Below, one piece after another: positions 44,614 to 53,114 of a stretch of 64,000 nucleotides of DNA. A program made the translations under genes and the position numbers. The DNA is from Actinomadura xylanilytica (GTDB taxonomy: Bacteria; Actinomycetota; Actinomycetes; Streptosporangiales; Streptosporangiaceae). Where the stretch lies: positions 55,909 to 119,908 of the forward strand of contig NZ_JASNWE010000009.1 of the NCBI RefSeq assembly GCF_030283145.1. Direction: 5' to 3'. Position 1 is the stretch's first letter; each line of letters starts with the position of its first letter. The notes under the pieces are model-generated. The model was not told where the DNA came from. It was given only the letters and a program-made list of their open reading frames with translations, and made no database searches.

Positions 44614-46398
44614 GTGACCCCAGAGATCAGCCGTCGCCGCGTGCTGCGGAACGCCGCCCTCGGGGCGGGGATCGCCTCCACCGGCCTGGCCGCCCTCCCG
44701 GCGCGCCCGGCCTCCGCCGCGCCCCTCGCGCCCGCACGGCCGGGCCGGGCCGCCGGGCTGCGCGGCCCGGTCGCCGGCACCACGCTCGACCGGACGCTGC
44801 TGCTCGGCGGCCCGGGGGCCGGCGGGTACCGGCGCGTCGTCGCGGGGCCGGGCGAACCGCACCTGCTGCGCCGCGACCTCGGCGGCACCGCCGATCCGGG
44901 CCGCGCGGCCCGGCGGCGCGGCGTGCTCGCCTTCGGCCAGCTCACCGACGTGCACATCGTCGACGCCCAGTCGCCGGCCCGGGTGGAGTTCCTCGACCGG
45001 TTCAAGGACGCGCTGTCGGTCCTGCCCGTGGAGGGCGCCTACCGCCCGCACGAGATCCTCACCACCCAGGTCGCCGAGGCGATGGTCCGGGCGATCAACC
45101 GGGTCGGCCGCGGCCCCGCGACCGGGCTCGGCCTCGCGTTCACCATCAACACCGGCGACGCGGCCGACAACGTCCAGTACAACGAGCTGCGCTGGATCAT
45201 CGACCTGCTCGACGGCGGCCGGGTCCGGCCCGACTCGGGCGACCCCGCCCGGTACGAGGGCGTGATGGACCGGGCCGCCTACGACCAGCGGTTCTGGCAC
45301 CCGGACGGGCCGCCGCAGGGCGCGCAGCCCGACGTGGCCCTCGCCCAGTACGGCTTCCCGCGGGTCAAGGGGCTGCTCGACGCCGCCCGCAAGCCGTTCC
45401 AGGCCGCCGGGCTCCGCAGCCCGTGGCTCGCGGTCTTCGGCAACCACGACGGCCTCATCCAGGGCAACCTGCCCGTCAACCCGCTGGTCGGCACGCTGGC
45501 GACCGGCGGCATCAAGATCGGCGCCCCGGCCGACGACGCGCAGGCCGAGCGGCTGGCCCGGATGCTCCGCGACGGCAACGCCGTCGAGCTCGTCGCGCTC
45601 AGCCGCGAGAGCGGCGCCGGCGGCGGGCTGTTCCGGCAGGTCACCCCCGATCCGGCGCGCCGGATGCTGTCGCGCGCCGAGGTCGTCCGCGAGCACTTCA
45701 CCACCGCCACCGCGCTCCGCGGCCACGGCTTCACCCAGGCCAACCTGCGCGAGGGCACCGCCTACTACGCGTTCGACCGGGGCATCGTGCGCGGGCTGGC
45801 GCTCGACACGGTCAACCCCAACGGCTACTCGGAGGGCTCGTTCGACCGGGCCCAGTTCCGGTGGCTGGAGGCGCAGCTCGAGGCGGGCAGCCGCCGCTAC
45901 ACCGGCGCCGACGGCGAGCCGGTCGCGCACGACGTCCAGGACCGGCTGTTCGTGCTGTTCAGCCACCACCCGATCGCGTCGCTGTCGAACCCGCTCGGCG
46001 GCGACCGGGTGCTCGGCGACGAGGTCAAGGCGCTGCTGCTGCGCTTCCCCAACGTCGTGCTGTGGGTCAACGGCCATACGCACCGCAACGAGGTCGTCCC
46101 GCACCCCCGCGAGGGCAGGGGCGGCTTCTGGGAGGTCAACACCGCCTCGCACATCGACTTCCCGCAGCAGAGCCGGATCGTGGAGCTGGCCGACAACGGC
46201 GACGGCACGCTGTCGGTCTTCGCGACCGTCCTCGACTCCGCCGGACCCGAGTCGTTCGGCGGGGCCGTCGGCGACCCCGTCCGGCTGGCCGCGCTCTCCC
46301 GCGAGCTGGCCGGCAACGACTGGCAGGAACGCGAGGAGGAGCGGCGCGGCAAGCCCGAGGACCGCAACGTCGAGCTGCTGGTCCCCGCCCCGTTCTGA
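44614..46398 (+). CDS. Tat-exported metallophosphoesterase (TIGR03767-like)
   Basis: A secreted calcineurin-like phosphoesterase of 594 residues. It begins with a twin-arginine signal (SRRRVLRNAALGAGIAS...ASAAPLAP). Metal-binding motifs appear in order: GQLTDVHIVD, NTGDAADN, FGNHDG, SHHPI and NGHTHRN. The spacing between NTGD and GNHD is long, as in the actinobacterial TIGR03767 family whose substrate is unknown. GTG 44614 has a -10 just upstream and no ribosome site, so translation is probably leaderless. Confidence 0.88.
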   Translation: MTPEISRRRVLRNAALGAGIASTGLAALPARPASAAPLAPARPGRAAGLRGPVAGTTLDRTLLLGGPGAGGYRRVVAGPGEPHLLRRDLGGTADPGRAARRRGVLAFGQLTDVHIVDAQSPARVEFLDRFKDALSVLPVEGAYRPHEILTTQVAEAMVRAINRVGRGPATGLGLAFTINTGDAADNVQYNELRWIIDLLDGGRVRPDSGDPARYEGVMDRAAYDQRFWHPDGPPQGAQPDVALAQYGFPRVKGLLDAARKPFQAAGLRSPWLAVFGNHDGLIQGNLPVNPLVGTLATGGIKIGAPADDAQAERLARMLRDGNAVELVALSRESGAGGGLFRQVTPDPARRMLSRAEVVREHFTTATALRGHGFTQANLREGTAYYAFDRGIVRGLALDTVNPNGYSEGSFDRAQFRWLEAQLEAGSRRYTGADGEPVAHDVQDRLFVLFSHHPIASLSNPLGGDRVLGDEVKALLLRFPNVVLWVNGHTHRNEVVPHPREGRGGFWEVNTASHIDFPQQSRIVELADNGDGTLSVFATVLDSAGPESFGGAVGDPVRLAALSRELAGNDWQEREEERRGKPEDRNVELLVPAPF

Positions 46399-46403
46399 GC
46401 CTG

Positions 46404-46522
46404 TCCGAGTCCGGTTCCGAGTCCGGTTCCGAGCGCGGAGCCGAACCGGTCCCGACTCCGTCCCGACTCCGTCCCGACTCCGTCCCGACTCCGTCCCGAG
46501 TTCGGTCCGAGTTCGGTCCGAG
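46404..46522. repeat. Short tandem repeats after the phosphoesterase gene
   Basis: Two copies of TCCGAGTCCGGT, then at least four of the 11-mer CCCGACTCCGT, then two of TTCGGTCCGAG. Outer and inner units are partly inverted relative to each other. The tract lies in the convergent gap and probably arose by slippage. Confidence 0.8.
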
Positions 46523-46547
46523 GTCCATCCCGGAGCCGGGCATGGGA

Positions 46548-46578
46548 AGGGCCGCCGCGTCCGTGGCGCGACGGCCCT
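46548..46578. terminator. Hairpin between convergent genes
   Basis: AGGGCCG paired with CGGCCCT around a 17-base loop, between the phosphoesterase and M48 genes; modest strength. Confidence 0.4.
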
Positions 46579-46622
46579 GATCCTGCTCCCGGCCGGCCCT
46601 CGTGCGCGCCGGGTCGCGGTCC

Positions 46623-47669
46623 CTAGTTGGCGCGGTCGGTCGGCCCGTTGTCGCGCCGGTTGAACCGGTCGAACAGCCCGCCCGCCGCCGAGGTCGCCGC
46701 GTCGGCCACGTCGCGGATCTTCCCGACGAACGGGTCCGCGGTCCGCTCCCACGACTCGCGGTACGCGCCGGCCGCGTTGCGGATCTCGTCGGTGACCGAG
46801 GCGCTGTCGTCGTCGTCGCGGCGCGGGTAGTCGCCGGCGAGGATCCGCTGGTACTCGCCGCTGTGCGCCCACCGGTCGATCTCGGCGAACCGGATCACCG
46901 CGTACGGGTGCGACTGAGGCAGCAGGTTGAGGAACTTCAGCAGCCCGTCGCGCACGTCGCCGGCCGCGTCGTACTCGCGGGCCTGCTCCAGGAACGCCTC
47001 CTGGCTCATCTCGGTCAGCCGGGTGCCGCCGGCCAGCTTCATCATCGTGCGCTTGGCCGCGTCGAGGTCCTGGCCGGCCAGCAGCCCGGCCCGGTCCGAG
47101 GACAGCTCGGCCTTGCGGAACCACTCCCGCAGCCCGATGATGATCGCCGCGATGCCGATGTTGCCCAGTGGCAGCCAGGCCAGCCGCGACCCGAGCTGCA
47201 CCAGGATCTGCATCATCGTCTGGTAGACCGCGTGGCCGGACAGGATGTGCCCGACCTCGTGCGCGATGACGAACCGCAGCTCCTGCTCGTCGAGCAGGTC
47301 GACCAGCCCCGTGTTGACCACAATGAACGGCTGGTCGGAGCCCAGCGCCATCGCGTTCGGCGTCGGGTCCTGCCGCACGTACACCTCGGGGACCTCCTTG
47401 AGGTCCAGGATGTAGGCGGCGTCGCGCACCATGTCGTACACGTGGCGGAACTGGTCCTCGCCGGCCCGCACGCTGCCGCCGAGGAAGGTCAGCCGGAGGG
47501 CCCGCTCGTTGAAGAGGCCCGACATCTTGCGCAGGACGACGTCGAACCCCGACAGCGAGCGCAGCGCCACCAGCGCCGACCGGTCCGCCGGGTGTTCGTA
47601 GGCCCGGGAACTGATCCCGGGGAAGCGCGTCCGTGCTCTGTCCGGTGTGTTCTCCGTCATGTCTGGCAT
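46623..47669 (-). CDS. M48-family zinc metallopeptidase
   Basis: A 348-residue HtpX/Ste24-related protease. The zinc motif is HExxH in FVIAHEVGHILSGHA with a third ligand in AELSSDRAG. There is a hydrophobic segment after the active site (LPLGNIGIAAIIIGL) and no signal peptide; the protein is likely membrane-associated facing the cytoplasm. The C-terminal ~80 residues with acidic and coiled features are outside the core. I start at ATG 47669; ATG 47660 is close by. The much longer open frame upstream reads as Arg/Pro/Ser noise. Role in membrane protein quality control is inferred from family. Confidence 0.9.
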   Translation of the reverse strand: MPDMTENTPDRARTRFPGISSRAYEHPADRSALVALRSLSGFDVVLRKMSGLFNERALRLTFLGGSVRAGEDQFRHVYDMVRDAAYILDLKEVPEVYVRQDPTPNAMALGSDQPFIVVNTGLVDLLDEQELRFVIAHEVGHILSGHAVYQTMMQILVQLGSRLAWLPLGNIGIAAIIIGLREWFRKAELSSDRAGLLAGQDLDAAKRTMMKLAGGTRLTEMSQEAFLEQAREYDAAGDVRDGLLKFLNLLPQSHPYAVIRFAEIDRWAHSGEYQRILAGDYPRRDDDDSASVTDEIRNAAGAYRESWERTADPFVGKIRDVADAATSAAGGLFDRFNRRDNGPTDRAN

Positions 47670-47844
47670 GGTAGTTCCGACGAACCGCCCCGCCGTAGGG
47701 TTCCCCGCCGCGGGGCCGCGTCCGGCACCGGCCGGGCCTCTCCCGCCGGGGTTGCGCGCGGGTGCGGTGCGGGGGTGTACTTCGGCGACCGGGTGAGCGG
47801 CTGCGCGGCCGGGCGCTCCGCTCGGACTGCGCGGGAGGCGGGCG

Positions 47845-49146
47845 ATGTTCGATCCCAAGGCCGAGGCCATGCCGCTGGACGAGCGGGCCGTTCTCCAGCG
47901 CGACCGGTTGCGGCGCCTGGTCGACCGGCTGATCGCGGCGGACGGCGTGCAGGGGCGGCGGCTCAGAGAGGCCGGGGTCGAAAGCGGCGCCGGTCTGGAG
48001 CTCACCGATCTGGGCGGGCTGCCCTTCACCACCAAGCGCGACCTCTGGGACGCTTACCCGTTCGGGATGCTCGCCGTCCCCCGTGAGCAGATCGCGGCCG
48101 TGCACGGGTCCTCGGGCACGCGGGGGAGACCCACGCTCGTCGCCTACACCCGCGCCGATCTGGACCTGTGGGCGGCGATGTGCGCGCGGTCGCTCTCGTG
48201 CGCGGGCGCGGGGCCGGGCAGCGTCGTCCACAACGCGTACGGGTACGGGCTGTTCACCGGCGGGATCGGCATCCACCAGGGGGCGGTGGCGCTGGGTGCG
48301 ACCGTGGTCCCGATGTCGGGCGGGATGACCGGGCGCCAGGTCCGGATGCTCGCCGATCTGGGGGCCGACATCCTGACCTGCACGCCCGCGTACGCGCTCC
48401 GGCTCGGTGAGGCGGCGGCGGAGGCCGGCGTCGCGCTGCCCGCGCTCAGGGCCGGCGTGCTCGGCGCCGAACCGTGGACGGATGAGCTGCGCGCCGCCAT
48501 CGAGCGGGTCCTGCCGATCAAGGCCGTCGACATCTACGGCCTGTCGGAGGTGATCGGGCCGGGCGTGGCCACCGAGTGCCTGGAGCAGGACGGGCTGCAC
48601 GTCAACGAGGACCACTTCGTCGTCGAGGCCGTCGACCCGGCCACCGGCGTCCCGGTGGCGGACGGCGTCCCCGGCGAGCTGGTCTTCACCACCCCGACCA
48701 AGCAGGCGCTGCCGCTGCTGCGCTACCGGACCGGCGACATCGCCTCGCTCGACCGGGCGGAGTGCCCCTGCGGGCGGACCCTGGTGCGGATGGGCAAGGT
48801 CCTCGGGCGGGCCGACGACATGCTGGTGATCCGGGGCGTCAACGTGTATCCGAGCGAGGTCGAACGGGTCCTGCTGGGATCCGGCCTGATCGCGCCGCAC
48901 TACCAGCTCGTCGTGGACCGGCGGCGCCCCGCCGCCCGGCTCCTGGCCGCCTGCGAGGCCGCGCCCGGCGGCGGCGCCCCGGCGGACCTCCAGGAGAGGC
49001 TGGCCCGCGCGCTGCGCGAGTCGCTGGGGCTGGCCGCCGAGATCCGGGTCCTGCCGGACGGCACCGTGCCGCGCGCGGAGGTCGGCAAGGCGGTACGGGT
49101 GGTGTCCTGGGAGTCGGGCGAGCCGCCCGTGCCGGGCCTGCGCTGA
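47845..49146 (+). CDS. Phenylacetate-CoA ligase-like AMP-forming enzyme
   Basis: An adenylate-forming acyl-CoA ligase of 433 residues related to PaaK. P-loop VHGSSGTRGRPT, YGLSEVIGPGV core motif, RYRTGDIASLD, and the zinc-type ECPCGRT with GRADDMLVIRGVNVYPSEVE are present. No other phenylacetate genes are nearby, so substrate could be another aromatic acid. Start ATG 47845 is preceded by GGGAGGCGGGCG. Confidence 0.87.
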   Translation: MFDPKAEAMPLDERAVLQRDRLRRLVDRLIAADGVQGRRLREAGVESGAGLELTDLGGLPFTTKRDLWDAYPFGMLAVPREQIAAVHGSSGTRGRPTLVAYTRADLDLWAAMCARSLSCAGAGPGSVVHNAYGYGLFTGGIGIHQGAVALGATVVPMSGGMTGRQVRMLADLGADILTCTPAYALRLGEAAAEAGVALPALRAGVLGAEPWTDELRAAIERVLPIKAVDIYGLSEVIGPGVATECLEQDGLHVNEDHFVVEAVDPATGVPVADGVPGELVFTTPTKQALPLLRYRTGDIASLDRAECPCGRTLVRMGKVLGRADDMLVIRGVNVYPSEVERVLLGSGLIAPHYQLVVDRRRPAARLLAACEAAPGGGAPADLQERLARALRESLGLAAEIRVLPDGTVPRAEVGKAVRVVSWESGEPPVPGLR

Positions 49147-49209
49147 GGCCGCCAGGGGCCCGGCGCCGGACGGGGAGGGGCTGCCGGTCGGAGCACTCCG
49201 GCCGCTGGC

Positions 49210-49215
49210 TATTCT
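49210..49215 (+). promoter_or_regulatory. -10 element of leaderless nadD
   Basis: TATTCT lies seven bases before ATG 49223 and there is no ribosome site between; transcription would start at or next to the start codon. Confidence 0.45.
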
Positions 49216-49222
49216 CGTCGGC

Positions 49223-49825
49223 ATGACGCAAAAGCGGCGTTTGGGGATCATGGGCGGCACCTTCGACCCGATCCACCATGGTCACCTGGTGGCCGCGAGC
49301 GAGGTCGCCCACTTCTTCTCCCTGGACGAGGTGGTGTTCGTGCCCACCGGCCTGTCGTCCCACAAGGGGGAGCGCAAGGTCGCCGCCGCCGAGGACCGCT
49401 ACCTGATGGCGGTGATCGCGACGGCGTCCAACCCCCGGTTCTCGGTCAGCCGGATCGACATCGACCGGCCCGGCCCGACCTACACCGTCGACACCCTGCG
49501 CGACGTCCGCGACCTGCACGGCCCCGACTCCGACTACTTCTTCATCACCGGCGCCGACGCCCTGGAGCAGATGCTGACCTGGCACGACACCGACGAGCTG
49601 TTCGAGCTCGCGCACTTCGTCGGCGTCACCAGGCCCGGCCACCGGCTGGCCGACCCCGGCCTGCCGAACGGGCGGGTCAGCCTGATGGAGGTCCCCGCGC
49701 TGTCGATCTCGTCCACCGAGTGCCGTGACCGGGTCCGCGAGGGCGAGCCGATCTGGTACCTGGTCCCGGACGGGATCGTCCAGTACATCAACAAGCGCGG
49801 CCTCTACCGGGCACCCGAAGGCTGA
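49223..49825 (+). CDS. nadD: Nicotinate-nucleotide adenylyltransferase
   Basis: Joins ATP and nicotinate mononucleotide in NAD synthesis. The 200-residue nucleotidyltransferase has GGTFDPIHHGHL near the N terminus, FITGADALEQM, and the ISSTECRDR C-terminal motif. It is followed by rsfS and a histidine phosphatase, a conserved actinobacterial group. The mRNA appears leaderless. Confidence 0.95.
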   Translation: MTQKRRLGIMGGTFDPIHHGHLVAASEVAHFFSLDEVVFVPTGLSSHKGERKVAAAEDRYLMAVIATASNPRFSVSRIDIDRPGPTYTVDTLRDVRDLHGPDSDYFFITGADALEQMLTWHDTDELFELAHFVGVTRPGHRLADPGLPNGRVSLMEVPALSISSTECRDRVREGEPIWYLVPDGIVQYINKRGLYRAPEG

Positions 49826-50065
49826 GCCCGTCCGCCCCCGCCCACGGCCCCGCGCCCGGTTCCGGCCCCTGGCCGCGGCCGTCTGCGCCCGCCCGCCCGC
49901 TCCCGCGCGGGCGCGAGTTCCCGCTCGGCGCCATACCCTGGACGTGAGGGCCCGCCGCGGGCCGAACCGGTCGCGGCGGCGTTGTATCGACGAGGAGGCC
50001 GGGCTTCGCCACCCGTGAGATGGTTGGCGGGACCCGACCCCTACAGGGAGGATCGCGAGCGCATC

Positions 50066-50476
50066 GTGACCGCATCCGATAGGGCCGTACAGCTGGTCCG
50101 GATCGCCGCGGAGGCGGCGGGCGACAAGCTGGCCGATGACATTCTTGCCTATGACGTGAGCGAGCAGCTCGTCATCACCGACGCGTTCGTGCTCTGCTCG
50201 GCGTCCAACGAGCGCCAGGTCCGGGCCATCGTCGACGAGGTCGAGCGGCGGCTCCGCGAGGAGGCGGGCGCCAAGCCCGTCCGCCGCGAGGGCGAGCGCG
50301 AGGGCCGCTGGGTGCTGCTCGACTACGCCGAGATCATCGTGCACGTCCAGCACGAGGAGGACCGCATGTTCTACGCGCTCGAACGGCTCTGGAAGGACTG
50401 TCCGCTGATCGGGCTGCCCGAGGGCGTCCACGCGCACCGGGACCGGCCCGCCCGCGCCGGGAGCCCGAGTGAGTGA
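50066..50476 (+). CDS. rsfS: Ribosome silencing factor RsfS
   Basis: Binds L14 on free 50S subunits and blocks joining with 30S. At 136 residues: DILAYDVSEQLVITDAFVLCSASNERQVRAI, then EGRWVLLDYAEIIVHVQHEEDRMFYALERLW. Start GTG 50066 has GGGAGG 14 bases upstream; the frame extends to 49982 but lacks homology there. It overlaps the next gene by eight bases. Confidence 0.94.
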   Translation: MTASDRAVQLVRIAAEAAGDKLADDILAYDVSEQLVITDAFVLCSASNERQVRAIVDEVERRLREEAGAKPVRREGEREGRWVLLDYAEIIVHVQHEEDRMFYALERLWKDCPLIGLPEGVHAHRDRPARAGSPSE

Positions 50477-51131
50477 GACCCGCACCGTCCGCGAGCCGGG
50501 CAAGCGGCGGCTGGTGCTGTGGCGGCACGGGCAGACCGCCTGGAACGTCGAGCGCCGCTTCCAGGGCAAGACCGACATCCCGCTGGACGAGACCGGTGTC
50601 CGCCAGGCGCGGGACGCGGCCCGACTGCTGACCGGGCTGCGCCCCACCGCGCTGCTCGCCTCCCCGCTCCAGCGCGCCGCCGACACCGCGGCGGCCCTCG
50701 CCGGGCTCACCGGGCTGCCGGTGCGGCACGACGCCGACCTGATCGAGCGGGACGGCGGCGCCTGGGAGGGCCTCACCGACCGGGAGATCCGCGAGCGCTA
50801 CCCGGCCGAGCGCGCCATCTGGCAGCCGCCCGGCGGCGAGACCAGCGCCCAGGTCGCCAAGCGCGTCGGCACGGCCCTGGAACGCGGCCTGGACGCGCTT
50901 CCGCCGACCGGCCTGCTGGTGGTCGCCTCGCACGGCGCCGCGCTCAGGCTCGGGATGTCGCACCTGCTCGGGCTGCCCGAGGAGGTCTGGGAGCGGCTCG
51001 GCGGGCTGTCCAACTGCTGCTGGTCGGTCCTGGCCGAGATGCGCGACGGCGGCTGGCGGCTGGTCGAGCACAACGCCGGCACGCTTCCCGAGCCCGTCCT
51101 CGGCGACGACCGCACCGACAACGGCGCCTGA
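50469..51131 (+). CDS. Histidine phosphatase family protein
   Basis: A phosphoglycerate-mutase-like phosphatase of 220 residues. The phosphohistidine motif is LWRHGQTAWNVERRFQGKTDIPLDETG; the second catalytic His is in VVASHGAALR. It is the usual third member of the nadD-rsfS group. Substrate (3-phosphoglycerate, alpha-ribazole phosphate or other) cannot be fixed. Start GTG 50469 lies inside the rsfS end. Confidence 0.9.
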   Translation: MSETRTVREPGKRRLVLWRHGQTAWNVERRFQGKTDIPLDETGVRQARDAARLLTGLRPTALLASPLQRAADTAAALAGLTGLPVRHDADLIERDGGAWEGLTDREIRERYPAERAIWQPPGGETSAQVAKRVGTALERGLDALPPTGLLVVASHGAALRLGMSHLLGLPEEVWERLGGLSNCCWSVLAEMRDGGWRLVEHNAGTLPEPVLGDDRTDNGA

Positions 51132-51252
51132 GCGCATCCGGCCGACGTCCGGCGGGCGTCCGGCACGGGCGTCCGGCCGACGTCCGAACGGCGCCTCCGG
51201 GTCGTCCGGGGCCGCGAGGGCCGCCGGGGCTGTCCGGGGGCGCCGCAATCGA

Positions 51253-51280
51253 TTCGAGTACGCGGCCGGTGTCCTATACA
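51253..51280 (+). promoter_or_regulatory. tRNA-Ala promoter
   Basis: TTCGAG (51253-51258), 16 bases, TATACA (51275-51280); the tRNA starts 40 bases further on. Upstream at 51140-51185 a CGTCCGGC motif recurs about four times. Confidence 0.5.
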
Positions 51281-51320
51281 CTGGCTGAGCGCTGCGGGAT
51301 GAGAGTCCACGCAGTAGCGC

Positions 51321-51393
51321 GGGGCTATGGCGCAGTTGGTAGCGCGCCTCCATGGCATGGAGGAGGTCTGGGGTTCGAATCCCCATAGCTCCA
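51321..51393 (+). tRNA. tRNA-Ala, anticodon GGC (copy 1)
   Basis: A 73-base cloverleaf. The acceptor GGGGCTA pairs with TAGCTCC (one G-U), the D arm is GCGC..GCGC, the anticodon stem CCTCC/GGAGG holds loop ATGGCAT (anticodon GGC, reading GCC/GCU), and the T arm is TGGGG-TTCGAAT-CCCCA. The discriminator is A; CCA is not encoded. It is identical to the copy at 54185-54257. Confidence 0.97.
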
Positions 51394-51409
51394 CTCGAGA
51401 TCGCGCGTA

Positions 51410-51450
51410 CGTCAGGGGCACCGCCGTCAAGGCGGTGCCCCTGACGCGTT
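51410..51450 (+). terminator. Terminator of tRNA-Ala copy 1
   Basis: A 16-bp perfect stem (51410-51425 with 51431-51446), five-base loop, then CGTTT. Confidence 0.8.
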
Positions 51451-51551
51451 TCCACCCTCCGCCGGCCATTGCGGGCCGGGCCCGCTGCGAGTGATCATGC
51501 TCGGGGAGCCTCCCCACCGCACCGGCACCGGCACGAGATGAGGGATCGACG

Positions 51552-52334
51552 TTGGATCTGGGACTGAGCGGCAAGGTCGCCCTGGTGGCCGGGGGATCGT
51601 CGGGCATCGGCCTGGCGATCGCCCGTGAGCTGGTGCGCGAGGGCGCGAAGGTGTCGATCGCGGGCCGCGACCCCGGGCGGCTGAAGACGGCCGCCGACGC
51701 CCTCCGCGAGGAGCCGGGGGCGGTGGTCGGCACCCGGGTGCTCGACATCCGCGACACCGCGGGCGCGCAGGCGTGGGTCGACGAGACGGCCGAAGAGCAC
51801 GGCGCGGTGCACATCGTGGTGACCAACGCGGGCGGGCCGCCCGCCGGCCCGGCCGGCGGCTTCGGCCCGGACGACTACCGCGCGGCGGTCGAGCTCGGCA
51901 TGATCGCGCACATCGGGCTGGTGCGGGCCGCGCTGCCCCGGCTGCGGAGCGCGGGCTGGGGCCGGGTGCTGATGGTCACGAGCGAGACGGTCCGGGAGCT
52001 GATCCCGAAGTATGCGATGTCCGGCATCGCCCGGTCCGGCCTGATCGGCTATGCCAAGACCCTCGCGCACGAGCTGGGGCCGGGCGAGATCACCGTCAAC
52101 GTACTGGCCCCCGGCTACACCGCCAGCGGCGCGCTGCTCGGCGGCATGACCGGCGATCCGGAGGACGTCGCGGAGCAGGTGCGCCGCGTCGCGGTGGACG
52201 CCGGGATCCCGCTCGGAAGGGTCGCGCGGCCCGAGGAGGTCGCCGCAGCCGGCGTCTTCCTGCTGAGCGCCCGCGCGTCGTTCATCACCGGCACCGTCCA
52301 GATCGTCGACGGCGGACGTTCCCTGGGGACGTGA
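51552..52334 (+). CDS. SDR-family oxidoreductase, non-canonical active site
   Basis: A 260-residue SDR-fold protein. Cofactor loop AGGSSGIG, structural VTNAGG and C-terminal ITGTVQIVDGGRS are present. The catalytic region reads KYAMSGIARSGLIGYAKTLA: Tyr is kept but the Lys four residues later is Gly. SDRs annotated as FabG-like with this change occur in bacteria (from memory). Start TTG 51552 is the only start that keeps the first beta strand; a weak GAGGG precedes it. It stands alone between the tRNA and repeat copy B. Confidence 0.86.
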   Translation: MDLGLSGKVALVAGGSSGIGLAIARELVREGAKVSIAGRDPGRLKTAADALREEPGAVVGTRVLDIRDTAGAQAWVDETAEEHGAVHIVVTNAGGPPAGPAGGFGPDDYRAAVELGMIAHIGLVRAALPRLRSAGWGRVLMVTSETVRELIPKYAMSGIARSGLIGYAKTLAHELGPGEITVNVLAPGYTASGALLGGMTGDPEDVAEQVRRVAVDAGIPLGRVARPEEVAAAGVFLLSARASFITGTVQIVDGGRSLGT

Positions 52335-52367
52335 CCGGGCGTCCGGACGGGAACGCCGCCGGACGGC

Positions 52368-52552
52368 TCCTGGGCTGTGTTCCCAACACCCCCGGCCCGG
52401 CGTTCTCGCCTGGCGGCTCGGACGCCGACCGTGCTTGGGCGAGCGCGACATCGCTTCGCGATCTGGCCGGTGGGGCTCGCCTCCGGCTTCGCCCCACCGG
52501 CCAGATAACGCGCTCGCCGACGGCCGAGGCACTTTGAGACAGACCCTAGGTG
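52368..52552. repeat. Dispersed structured repeat, copy B (fullest)
   Basis: The best-preserved copy. In order: outer arm GGCGAGCGCG (52438-52447), small hairpin ATCGC-TTC-GCGAT, inner arms CTGGCCGGTGGGGC and GCCCCACCGGCCAG (14 bp, perfect), then outer arm CGCGCTCGCC (52509-52518). The flanks carry imperfect inverted ends, CCTGGGCTGTGTTCC on the left and the complement of CCTAGGGTCTGTCTCAAA on the right. It is MITE-like in shape; no transposase is nearby. Confidence 0.65.
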
Positions 52553-52581
52553 TACTCGGGCCCGTGGGGCGGCCCGGCGGG

Positions 52582-53037
52582 TCAGGCGTCCTTGAGCTTG
52601 CCCCAGATCTTGACCAGGGAGGCGAGGTCGTCCTCGTCGAGCGTGCCGGTGAAGGCGCCGTCCAGTGCCGCGCGGCGGGTGGCGTCGGCCTCGCCGAAGG
52701 CGGTCCGGCCCTTGGCGGTGAGGGCGAGCTCGGCCGAGCGCGCGTCGTTCTGCGAGCGTCCGCGTTCGATCAGCCCGCGTTCGTGGAGCGCGTCGACCAC
52801 GCGGGACACCTGGCTGCGGCTGAGCATGGTGCACGACCCCAGGTCCGACACCGAGACCGGGGCGTCCTGGTAGGAGAGCCACAGGAGCACCTCGAACCAC
52901 GATAGGGGCAGGCCGTGGTGGCGCATCAGCTCGCGGCCGACCCGCTGGCCGAGGGTGTTGCCGGCCCAGACCAGACCGTAGAAGGCGAGGTCCTCTGGGG
53001 GGAGGTCGGACTCACCGAGCTGTTTCGCGGGGGACAT
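52582..53037 (-). CDS. MarR-family transcriptional regulator
   Basis: A 151-residue dimeric winged-helix repressor. The recognition region is SVSDLGSCTMLSRSQVSRVVDALHERGLIER followed by the wing NDARSAELALTAKGRTAF. ATG 53037 has TAGGCT six bases upstream and no ribosome site, so the mRNA is probably leaderless. It is divergent from an NADP-dependent reductase, with a palindrome between; the reductase is the likely target. Confidence 0.92.
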   Translation of the reverse strand: MSPAKQLGESDLPPEDLAFYGLVWAGNTLGQRVGRELMRHHGLPLSWFEVLLWLSYQDAPVSVSDLGSCTMLSRSQVSRVVDALHERGLIERGRSQNDARSAELALTAKGRTAFGEADATRRAALDGAFTGTLDEDDLASLVKIWGKLKDA

Positions 53038-53055
53038 GGCCCCAGCCTAGGTGAT

Positions 53056-53100
53056 TTGTGTGTATGTGCACGCGTTGTAGCGTGTGTGTGTGTACACACA
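53056..53100. promoter_or_regulatory. Reductase promoter with MarR operator-like palindrome
   Basis: TGTGTGTACACACA (53087-53100) is a perfect 14-bp palindrome. It covers the expected start site of a promoter TTGTGT (53056-53061), 16 bases, TAGCGT (53078-53083) that faces the reductase. The region is rich in TG/CA steps. Confidence 0.55.
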
Positions 53101-53114
53101 ACACTGGAGGTTCC

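Noticed and set aside
46451..46499. Regular short repeats that could suggest a CRISPR array.
   Set aside because: Units are 11 bp and adjacent, with no spacers and no cas genes.
43105..49260. A 2051-codon reverse-strand open frame.
   Set aside because: It is a high-GC shadow across proA, the phosphoesterase, M48 and CoA ligase genes; its translation is Arg/Pro/Gly/Asp low-complexity without domains.
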